Of a stretch of 64,000 nt of DNA, positions 57,437 to 64,000 are shown piece by piece; positions within the stretch are counted from its first letter, which is position 1; the number at the start of each line of letters is the position of its first letter. This stretch comes from Comamonas sp. KCTC 72670 (GTDB lineage: Bacteria > Myxococcota > Myxococcia > Myxococcales > Myxococcaceae). The stretch covers positions 248,001 through 312,000 of the forward strand of contig BNCN01000005.1 of the NCBI GenBank assembly GCA_014656495.1. The letters run 5' to 3'. The notes beneath the pieces are model-generated. The model was given only the letters and a program-made list of their open reading frames with translations, was not told where the DNA came from and searched no databases. The position numbers and the translations under genes were made by a program.

Positions 57437-57997
57437 TGCGGAGGGACTCCAGGGACACGAAGGGGGGCGCTGGCCGAAGCCAGACGCGAGGTTCGAAGGT
57501 GGAATGCTGGCCCCCACAGATGCGGCGGAAGCTCGGCCGCCTCTGCCCAAACTCACGCGTCCGGCGGCAGTCCCTGAAAGGGCTGCTCCGACGGGCCGCG
57601 GAAGTGTTGCCGTATTGATGCACATTGCATGTAAAGGTTTCGCGAGGCAACCCTGCTCGCTGGAATTCGCTGCTGGGATTGGCTCCAGGCCGCTGAGCGT
57701 CCAGGCGGCGGGCGCCGGTGGCTTCAAAGACATACATTTCCGCCAGGGCAAGATGGACCCGGTGCGGTGCGGCGATGCGCGCGGCGGCGCCCGGGGCCGC
57801 GGGACGCCGGGTGTGGCGGTGCGCCGGGCCGTGTGGTGCCGGGTGCGACACCCAGGCCGCGGGGCGTGGGGACTACCTTCCATATCGGTATTTCGCCGGA
57901 GGACGTGCCGGGTTATATATCGAGGGAACACTCGAGACCGAGCGCGGACTGTTCCCGGGCATGCCGCGTCTCGGTCCGTACTCACAAGGTTGACGCA
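57437..57997. other. Divergent intergenic region, about 0.55 kb
   Basis: No gene recognised. It should hold promoters for the DUF2378 gene (left) and the XRE regulator (right). A locally A/T-rich patch (TTGATGCACATTGCATG near 57615, then TAAAGG) lies toward the DUF2378 side. No repeat or RNA gene was seen. Confidence 0.4.
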
Positions 57998-58465
57998 GTG
58001 AAGACCCACCTTGAAGGTCCCGCTTCTCCCCGCAAGCGGCCCCGGTCCCAGCCTCGCAGCCCGGCGGATCGCGCCAGGAAGTCGCGAGAGCAACTGGAGA
58101 GCCGTCTCGCGGAGAGTGTGGGTGAGGCGGCTCGGGGCGCGAGGCTGCGCGCGGGGCTCACGCAGGCGGACGTCGCGGGGCGTGTCGGCATCGCGGCGGA
58201 GGTCTACGGGCGCATGGAGCGGGGAAAGATGATGCCCAGCGTGCCGACCCTGTTTCGTTTGTGTCTGGCGCTGCGGCTGTCCGCGGACGTCGGGCTGGGG
58301 CTCGCCACCGCGGCCAGTGTGGGCGCCGCGCTCTGGGAGGGAGACTCCCTGCACCGGGACCAGCTGCCCGAGATGCGCAAGGTGCTCCGGTTGCTGCGCC
58401 GCATGTCTCGCAGCCAGCTCAACCTGATGAATCAGGTCGCCTCCGCCATCCTGCCGGAGCGGTGA
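57998..58465 (+). CDS. XRE-family transcriptional regulator
   Basis: A 155-residue DNA-binding protein. The N-terminus (about 1-40) is Lys/Arg-rich. The helix-turn-helix spans about 44-98: GARLRAGLTQADVAGRVGIAAEVYGRMERGKMMPSVPTLFRLCLAL, with the usual GLTQ-DVA recognition set and ERG-MMPS turn. The C-terminal 50 residues are helical and carry an Arg-rich RMSRSQLNLMNQ end. The GTG at 57998 is preceded by AAGG at about 7 nt. Targets unknown; the decayed outer-membrane gene to its right and the DUF2378 gene to its left are both on the opposite strand. Confidence 0.85.
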   Translation: MKTHLEGPASPRKRPRSQPRSPADRARKSREQLESRLAESVGEAARGARLRAGLTQADVAGRVGIAAEVYGRMERGKMMPSVPTLFRLCLALRLSADVGLGLATAASVGAALWEGDSLHRDQLPEMRKVLRLLRRMSRSQLNLMNQVASAILPER

Positions 58466-58496
58466 GGCGCCGCATGCGTGGTGCCGTGCCGCGTGG

Positions 58497-58601
58497 GTGC
58501 GGCGCTTCGATGCCGGGTCGATGAGGCGGCCCTCGGCCTACCCGTGGTGGAGGGCCGGTGTGGTGCGGCGCTGTGCCTCGATGCCGGGGCGATGCGGCGG
58601 C
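58497..58601. repeat. Imperfect direct repeat at the end of the decayed gene
   Basis: GTGCGGCGCT followed by TCGATGCCGGG and GGCGGC occurs at 58497-58530 and again at 58563-58601, with a 5-nt insertion and two mismatches. The second copy overlaps the 3' end of the pseudogene; this may mark a deletion point. Confidence 0.55.
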
Positions 58602-59289
58602 GCCAGGCCCGCGGGCGCTCGCGTCGCGGAGCGCGCGCCCTTGAGGGCGTCGAGGCCCACGCCCGCGAGCACGCGGAAGGCCGGCGTGCCCGGAGCCGAG
58701 CCCAGGCCTGGTCCCCCGAGCGCGAACAGCTCCGGCCGTCCGAGCGGATAACGCCCGCCCCCGACCACCTCCCAGGGCGTGAGGCTGTCCCGCGTCAGCG
58801 GCACCGCGGAGTGGAGGCCCAGCTCGCCCCGAAGCCCCTGACCCGTGGTGGCCACGGCCACGGATCACGGCGGCTCCGAACCCACCGTGTGGCTTCCCAC
58901 CTGGCTTCGCGGACGAAGCCGCGCGCCCCCGTCCACCGCGAGCAGCACCGGCCCCACGTCACGGCCCGCGGACAGGCGCGGCGCGACATTCCAGCCGCGG
59001 CCCGCAAAGGCGCCCTCCCGGCCCAGGGGAAGTCCCACGCCCAACTCGGCGGACAGGCTCTGCGGGTCACCCGAGGCCTGACTCAACAGCCCCCAGCGCG
59101 CCTGGAGCCACGGTGTCCCCAGCCCCATGGACGCGGGCGTGGCCAGCCCCTGGGACGCCAGGCGCTGTCCGGACGGGTGCATCAGGAAGGGCGGCCGCAC
59201 GCCCAGCTCCGCGCGGCGGTGGACGGCGGAGCCCCGAGGAGGAGCGTAAAGACAGACGCCAGGGCGAGACGGTGGGAGCGTGGGGGCAT
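58538..59289 (-). pseudogene. Decayed outer-membrane protein gene
   Basis: A broken gene. ATG at 59287-59289 opens a signal peptide (MPPRSHRLALASVFTLLLG, then APPSTAA), but this frame meets a stop within about 35 codons. Barrel-like sequence resumes in another frame at about 59215-59200 (ELGVRPPFLMHPSGQRLA ...), so one frameshift lies near there. An in-frame TGA interrupts at about 58862-58864 (SEPP stop SVAVATTG), and the text continues in the same frame (GQGLRGELGLHSAVPL, FRVLAGVGLDALKG) until the stop at 58538. Its last 30 residues look out of register, and a C-terminal part appears lost. The intact form resembled the N-terminal barrel region of myxobacterial OmpA/TSP3-type proteins, which is inference. 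Confidence 0.7.
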
Positions 59290-59419
59290 GGAGAACGAAG
59301 GGCAGACGGGGGCCCTGCGCTCGGCGACGAGCGGGAGGAAGCCGCGGGTGTGCGTCGAGGCCCCGGAGTGACCGGGGCCTGGGGGTAAGAGGATTTGAGG
59401 TGGCGTGCGGTGCCTGACT

Positions 59420-59902
59420 TCAGACGCCGGTGGCGCGTTCCTCTATCGGGAAGTCCCGGGGGCGTCGAGAGCGGACATGCAAGCGGCCGGGTGGATGCCT
59501 GAGCGCAGGAGCGGGAGTTTGGGGGCGCGCCATGCGTCCACGTGCGAACTCCCGGGTGCGGTGCGTCAGGACTTCGCGCAGCCTCCAGACGGAGGCATGG
59601 AAGAAGGCGGCGCTCAACAGGACCACCAGACCACAGGCCATGAACAGGGTCAGGGGTTGTAGATGCAATGCAAACATCGGTGGCAGCGAGACCACCTGGA
59701 GCAACACCGCGCTCAGGAGCGCCCGGTCCATGGGGCGCGAATGTTCGAACAGGCCGACGCGAAGACTCGCGGGCTCGGACTCCGCCATCGCGAGCAGGGG
59801 GGGGATGTCGTCGCTCCGGACGCCCGCGCGCAGAATCAGTTGAAGAGGAAAACAGGCAGACACCGGACACGAACGAAGCCGACCGATGGGGGCGAGTGGC
59901 AT
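59420..59902 (-). CDS. Small predicted membrane protein
   Basis: Function unknown, 160 residues. A soluble N-terminal part of about 60 residues is followed by two adjacent hydrophobic helices (about 62-105, ALLSAVLLQVVSLPPMFAL and LTLFMACGLVVLLSAAFF) and a basic Arg-rich C-terminal tail (about 110-160). ATG 59902 gives MPLAPIGR; ATG 59788 (MAESEPASL, 122 residues) is a plausible shorter start. The helix pair with balanced charges is unlike the shadow frames around it, so I favour a real gene, with moderate confidence. Confidence 0.5.
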   Translation of the reverse strand: MPLAPIGRLRSCPVSACFPLQLILRAGVRSDDIPPLLAMAESEPASLRVGLFEHSRPMDRALLSAVLLQVVSLPPMFALHLQPLTLFMACGLVVLLSAAFFHASVWRLREVLTHRTREFARGRMARPQTPAPALRHPPGRLHVRSRRPRDFPIEERATGV

Positions 59903-60283
59903 GGGGCGTCGAAACACCTGGGGGCCGCAGGGATTGCGTTCCACGGGCTCCTCGCGCCGTGACGCGCGGGGACGGGCAAGGGCTCCAAAAAGAGCGGAAG
60001 TGGGGCGTGGCGGGCGACCGCGGAACGAAATGCAATGTGACGGGTGCATGATTTTAAATCCACTGCGACAGGTTGTGTGAGCGCGGGCCCGCACCAGGAC
60101 CGTCCGTGTCTGAAATGTGGAGCGGGATTGCCGGAGACGTTGGGGCGCCAGGCGGGCTTGAAAATGAAATTGCGCTGTTTGCGATTGGCGCCAAAGCCGC
60201 CTCATGACGCCTGGGTGCTTGTCACCCCGGCCACTCCCTGGCCTCATGGGGCGTGGGGCGGGGTGCCCCGGAAGACGAGGGGC
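59903..60283. other. Divergent intergenic region, about 0.38 kb
   Basis: No gene recognised. It separates the small membrane protein (left) and the TonB-dependent receptor (right). A low-GC patch (CATGATTTTAAATCCACTG near 60047, then GAAAATGAAATTGCG near 60160) may be promoter DNA. No repeat or RNA gene seen. Confidence 0.4.
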
Positions 60284-63145
60284 ATGGCCGTAGGACGTCC
60301 AGGGCAGATGGCGGGAATGACGGCGCGCGCGCGAGTGGCCGTGCTGGCGTTGCTGTGGCCCGTGCTGGGCGCGCACGCCGAGGAGGTGGGGACGCCGGAT
60401 GCCGGGGCGCAGCCTGCCGCCCACTCGGAACAGGAGCTCCAGCGGACGGACGCGGGCGACTGGGTGACGTGGGACGCGCCCATGTCGGCGGATGCGGGCA
60501 CGTCCCAGCCCGCCTTCGTCCCGCCCGCGTTGCTGGCGGACTCGCCCGCCCCCTATCCACCCGAGCTGGTGCCCGAGCGCGTGGCGGGTGTGGTGAAGCT
60601 GGAGGTGCTGGTCGACGACGCGGGCGAGGTGGAGACGGCCACGCTGGTGGAGGGCCTGCACCCACTGCTGGATCGCGCGGCGCTGCACGCGGCGCCGTCG
60701 CTGCGCTTCACCCCCGCCACCCTGGAAGGGCAGCCGGTGGCCGTGCGGCTCTTCTTCGAGTACCGCTTCGAGGCGCCCGTGCCGGTGGTGTCGGAGGGGC
60801 CCGCGTCCCTGGCGCCCGTCACCTTGAAGGGCCTGGTGCGCGCCAAGGGCAACCGCCGCCCGCTGGTGGGGGCCACGCTGGTGTCGGAGGCGCTGCCCGA
60901 CGCGCCGGTCCAGACGGACGTGGAGGGCCGCTTCGAGGCGCGCTGGCCCTCCGGAGTCCACGCCGTGCGCATCTTTGCGCCGGGGCACAAGCCCGCCGTC
61001 TTCCGGGAGGGCCTGAAGGGGAATGAGGCCCTGGAGGTGGTGTACGGGCTGGAGCCGCTCATCATCAACCCCTACGAGACGGTGGTGCGGGGAGACCGCG
61101 AGCGCACGGAGGTGAGCCGCGTCACGCTGCATGACGCGGAGCTGCGCGAGGTGCCCGGCACCATGGGGGACCCCTTCCGCGTCGTCATGCTGCTGCCCGG
61201 CGTGGGCAGCATGTTGTCGGGCGTGGCCTACCCGGTGGTGCGAGGCAGCCAGCCGGCGGCCACGGGCTACTTCCTGGATGGCATCCGCGTCCCCATCCTC
61301 TTCCACCTGTTCCTGGGGCCGGCCGTCATCCACCCGGACTTCATTGACGCCATCGACTTCTATCCGGGCTCACCGCCGCCCCGGTATGGCCGGCTGATGG
61401 GGGGCGCCATCGACGGGCGGCTCAGCCGGCCTCGGGATGACCGCGTCCACGGCAGCGCGTACGCGGACCTCATCAACGCGGGCTTCTTCATCGAGACGCC
61501 CTTCAAGGACACCGGCACCAACGTCAGCCTCGCGGGCCGTTACTCCTATACGCCCTGGCTCATCGCCTTGGCCGCCAATCAGTTGCAGGCGCCGCCGCCC
61601 CCAGGCCGGGAGAACCCGAAGGTGGTGCTCGACTTCTGGGATTACCAGGGCCGCGTGGAGCAGAAGGTGGGCGACGGGACGCTGCGCTTGTTTGCCTTTG
61701 GCTCCTCGGACACCTTCGGCACGCGGGCCCAGGACCCGCAGGGGGACACCGCGCTGCAGTCCATTGCCTTCCACCGGGTGGACCTGCGGCACCGGCACCC
61801 GGTGGGGCCCGGCGAGCTGGAGGTGGGGGGCACGTGGGGCTTCGACCGCTTCGGCGTCGTCAGCCGCTCGCCGCCCAATGACGCCACCGAAATCCACATC
61901 GACCAGGGGCACTGGTCCGCGCGGCTGGGCTACACCGCGCCGCTGTCGTCCTCGGTGACGCTGCGCACGGGCGCGGACCTGGAGCACAAGCGCGCCATCG
62001 TGAAGCTGCTCCAGCAGGAGAACAGCCCCGTGGAGGAGCTGGAGGTCGCGCCGGTGGCGCTGGGCACCTCCATGGGCGCGTGGGCGGAGCTGGTGTGGCA
62101 GCCCAACGAGAAGTGGGCGGTGGTGCCGGGGCTGCGCGTGGACAACTACCACCTGTCGCCCAGTATCGACCGGCGGGCGCTGGAGCCCCGCCTCACGGTG
62201 CGCCACAAGATGACGGAGTCGCTCACGCTCAAGGGCGGCGCGGGCCTCTTCCATCAGCCACCCACCACGCTCATCAGCCTGCCGGTGGTGGACGTGGGGA
62301 GCCTGCTGCTGGGACTCCAACAGGGCGTGCAGCTCTCCGCGGGCGCCGAGTGGAAGGCGTGGCGGGGCCTGGAGGTGGGCGTGGACGTCTACCTCAACCC
62401 CATGCTTCGGACGATTGAGCTGACGCCCTTCTCCGACGAGGGCCTGACGGAGGGCGAGGACCCGGCCACGCCGCCGGGCGACAGCCCACCGGGGCTCCGC
62501 CGCGCGGCGCAGCTGGGAGATGGCGGCGGCATTCCCAACCGCGGCGACATCGACTTCCCGGACTTTCGCAGCCGGGGCCTCGCGTACGGCGTGGAGCTGC
62601 TGCTGCGGCACCCGCTGGGGGACAACTGGTTCGGCTGGCTGTCGTACTCGCTCCAGCGCAGCACGCGGCGCACGCGCTTCTACCGCTACGACGCGGAGGG
62701 GCACCGCGTGGGCGAGGCGGAGGCGGACCTGCCCTTCGCCTTCGACCAGACGCACATCCTCAACCTGGTGCTCAGCTACAAGTTCGCCAACAACGTCACG
62801 CTGGGCGGCGTGGTGCACTTCAATACCGGGCGCCCCGAATACGGCACCCTGGGGACGCAGACGCACCGCCCGGGCCAGGACGGCGCGGGGCGGCCTTCCT
62901 GGGTCAAGAGTGACCGCGATCGCGTGGACCGGTTGCCGCCCTTCCTGCGCTTCGACGTGCGGTTGTCCAAGTCGTGGGTCTACGACACGTTCAGCCTGGA
63001 GGCGTACCTGGACATGCTCAACGTCACCCTCCGTCGGGAGACGCTGGGGTTCGAGTATGAGGGCGGCAACGGCTTTCCCCTGCGCAAGGACGCGGTGGGT
63101 CTGCCCATCGCGCTCCCCATCCTCGGGGTGAAGGGTCGTTACTGA
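60284..63145 (+). CDS. TonB-dependent receptor with built-in TonB C-terminal domain
   Basis: Outer-membrane transporter, 953 residues. A signal peptide ends GAHA before EEVG. Residues about 78-165 form a TonB C-terminal domain (PYPPELVPERVAGVVKLEVLVDDAGEVETATLVEGLHPLLDRAALHAAPSLRFTPA, the P-YP start and GxVx core typical of it). A carboxypeptidase-regulatory-like beta domain (about 185-255; GRFEARWPSG) follows, then the plug (about 280-390; GDPFRVVMLLPGV, PVVRGSQPAATGYFLDGI) and a beta barrel ending in LGVKGRY. The final aromatic fits outer-membrane insertion. ATG 60284 follows GAGGGGC; ATG 60308 or 60317 are shorter choices. Ligand unknown. Confidence 0.88.
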   Translation: MAVGRPGQMAGMTARARVAVLALLWPVLGAHAEEVGTPDAGAQPAAHSEQELQRTDAGDWVTWDAPMSADAGTSQPAFVPPALLADSPAPYPPELVPERVAGVVKLEVLVDDAGEVETATLVEGLHPLLDRAALHAAPSLRFTPATLEGQPVAVRLFFEYRFEAPVPVVSEGPASLAPVTLKGLVRAKGNRRPLVGATLVSEALPDAPVQTDVEGRFEARWPSGVHAVRIFAPGHKPAVFREGLKGNEALEVVYGLEPLIINPYETVVRGDRERTEVSRVTLHDAELREVPGTMGDPFRVVMLLPGVGSMLSGVAYPVVRGSQPAATGYFLDGIRVPILFHLFLGPAVIHPDFIDAIDFYPGSPPPRYGRLMGGAIDGRLSRPRDDRVHGSAYADLINAGFFIETPFKDTGTNVSLAGRYSYTPWLIALAANQLQAPPPPGRENPKVVLDFWDYQGRVEQKVGDGTLRLFAFGSSDTFGTRAQDPQGDTALQSIAFHRVDLRHRHPVGPGELEVGGTWGFDRFGVVSRSPPNDATEIHIDQGHWSARLGYTAPLSSSVTLRTGADLEHKRAIVKLLQQENSPVEELEVAPVALGTSMGAWAELVWQPNEKWAVVPGLRVDNYHLSPSIDRRALEPRLTVRHKMTESLTLKGGAGLFHQPPTTLISLPVVDVGSLLLGLQQGVQLSAGAEWKAWRGLEVGVDVYLNPMLRTIELTPFSDEGLTEGEDPATPPGDSPPGLRRAAQLGDGGGIPNRGDIDFPDFRSRGLAYGVELLLRHPLGDNWFGWLSYSLQRSTRRTRFYRYDAEGHRVGEAEADLPFAFDQTHILNLVLSYKFANNVTLGGVVHFNTGRPEYGTLGTQTHRPGQDGAGRPSWVKSDRDRVDRLPPFLRFDVRLSKSWVYDTFSLEAYLDMLNVTLRRETLGFEYEGGNGFPLRKDAVGLPIALPILGVKGRY

Positions 63146-63184
63146 GCAGCAGGAGTGATGGATAGCGCACGCTTGGCGCCGCGC

Positions 63185-63214
63185 GCCCGCGTTGCCCTGG
63201 GCAGGGCGGCGGGC
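63185..63214 (+). terminator. Hairpin after TonB-dependent receptor gene
   Basis: GCCCGC and GCGGGC pair outside GCCCT/AGGGC, with small internal loops, giving an 11-bp two-part stem 40 bp after the stop codon. Confidence 0.6.
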
Positions 63215-63321
63215 CTCGCGCTGTAATCCACGGCCGCCAATTGTTCCGGGGGGCGGTCCACCCCTGGGGCCCGGTGATGCCGGGCCGTGCTCCTGACCAC
63301 CGCACACCAGGTGACTTCTTC

Positions 63322-64000
63322 ATGTCGCAGGACGGGATTCCAACGATGGTGTCGTTGCAGCGGATGGGAATTCCGTTCGAGCAATCGGCCACCGCGGTGA
63401 GCCGGCTGGCTCTGACGCACCTCCGGCTCACGGACGACGCGCCGAACCGGCTCGTGAAGGCGGGCTCGGACGCGCCCGCCGTGTTGCTGGTGGATGACCA
63501 TGTGTCGAACCTGGTGTCGCTGGAGGCCATCCTCGAGCCGCTGGGCGTGCGCATGGACAAGGCGTGCTCGGGCGAGCAGGCCCTGCGCTTCCTGCTGCGC
63601 GAGGACTACGCCGTCATCCTGCTGGACGTCCGGATGGCGGGGCTGAGCGGCTTCGAGACGGCGGCGCTCATCAAGCAGCGTGAGCGCACGCGCAACGTCC
63701 CCATCATCTTCCTCACCGCCTATGGCCGCGACGACGCTGAGCTCGTCACGGGGTACGCCACGGGCGCGGTGGACTTCCTCCAGAAGCCCTTCCCGCCGGA
63801 GGTGCTCCGGTCGAAGGTGTCTGTCTTCGTGGAGCTGTTCCGCGCGCAGCAGCAGGTGCGGCGCCAGTCGGAACTGCTGCGGCAGAAGGAGGCCGAGGCG
63901 CGGGACGCCGCGCTCCGCGCCGCGGGGTACATCGACCGGCTGCGGGACTTCGCCGCGCGCCTGTCGGAGGCGAGCACGGTGCCCCAGGTGTGCCGGGCGC
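63322..64000 (+). CDS. REC-domain signalling protein, 3' end cut by window
   Basis: The first 226 residues are visible. After an N-terminal segment (about 1-50) comes a receiver domain: Asp58-Asp59, phospho-acceptor Asp102 (VILLDVRMA), Thr132 and Lys155 (FLQKPF), all present. Residues about 170-210 are coiled coil (RAQQQVRRQSELLRQKEAEARDAALRA), and SEASTVPQVCRA at the window edge looks like the start of a GAF-type sensor domain. This order (REC, coiled coil, GAF) often precedes a kinase or cyclase core, which would be outside the window. AGGTGA lies 8 nt before the ATG. Confidence 0.8.
   Translation, partial: MSQDGIPTMVSLQRMGIPFEQSATAVSRLALTHLRLTDDAPNRLVKAGSDAPAVLLVDDHVSNLVSLEAILEPLGVRMDKACSGEQALRFLLREDYAVILLDVRMAGLSGFETAALIKQRERTRNVPIIFLTAYGRDDAELVTGYATGAVDFLQKPFPPEVLRSKVSVFVELFRAQQQVRRQSELLRQKEAEARDAALRAAGYIDRLRDFAARLSEASTVPQVCRA

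Overview
The window is very GC-rich. It carries a dense set of histidine kinases and response regulators, lysine-poor and arginine-rich proteins, and families that are expanded in fruiting myxobacteria: a DUF2378/TIGR02265 protein, a response regulator with a TIGR02266-like PilZ domain, an Hsp70 paralogue, and TonB/Ig-type surface lipoproteins. The best guess is a member of the Myxococcaceae (Myxococcus, Corallococcus or a close relative). No rRNA, tRNA, insertion sequence or prophage was recognised.

Layout. Positions 1-13.5 kb hold envelope and housekeeping genes: a truncated lipase-type lipoprotein, an OmpA-family protein, a glutathionyl-hydroquinone-reductase-like GST, a MobA-like nucleotidyltransferase, two homologous exported proteins flanking a small response regulator, a secreted HExxH protein and a GAF/PAS histidine kinase. 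Positions 13.7-18.7 kb hold a HAD phosphatase and a broken ATP synthase locus (atpH, then a histidine-kinase-like gene without the phospho-accepting His, then atpA). Positions 18.8-26.5 kb hold an Hsp70 paralogue, a REC-PilZ protein, a beta-propeller lipoprotein, a MATE exporter and an esterase.

Positions 26.6-48.3 kb form a defence island. A HEAT-repeat gene points away from a complete type I-C CRISPR-Cas operon (cas3-cas5-cas8c-cas7-cas4-cas1-cas2). This is followed by its leader and a 58-repeat, 57-spacer array. Past two unrelated genes comes a four-gene, translationally coupled operon: a MoxR AAA+ ATPase and three proteins resembling the bpX components of the MoxR-vWA-beta-propeller ternary conflict systems. 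No vWA protein is visible. The CRISPR genes should provide adaptation (Cas4-1-2), crRNA processing (Cas5), Cascade (Cas5-8-7) and target destruction (Cas3). The MoxR/bpX operon is a candidate second, poorly characterised conflict or stress system.

Positions 48.3-64 kb return to signalling and surface genes: two response regulators, two large histidine kinases, a possible RelE-fold orphan, a HYR/CARDB-like lipoprotein, a DUF2378 protein, an XRE regulator, a decayed outer-membrane protein gene, a TonB-dependent receptor carrying its own TonB C-terminal domain, and a REC-containing signalling protein cut by the window end.

Most convergent gene pairs are separated by clear GC-rich hairpins. All function calls come from reading the translations; no database search was run.
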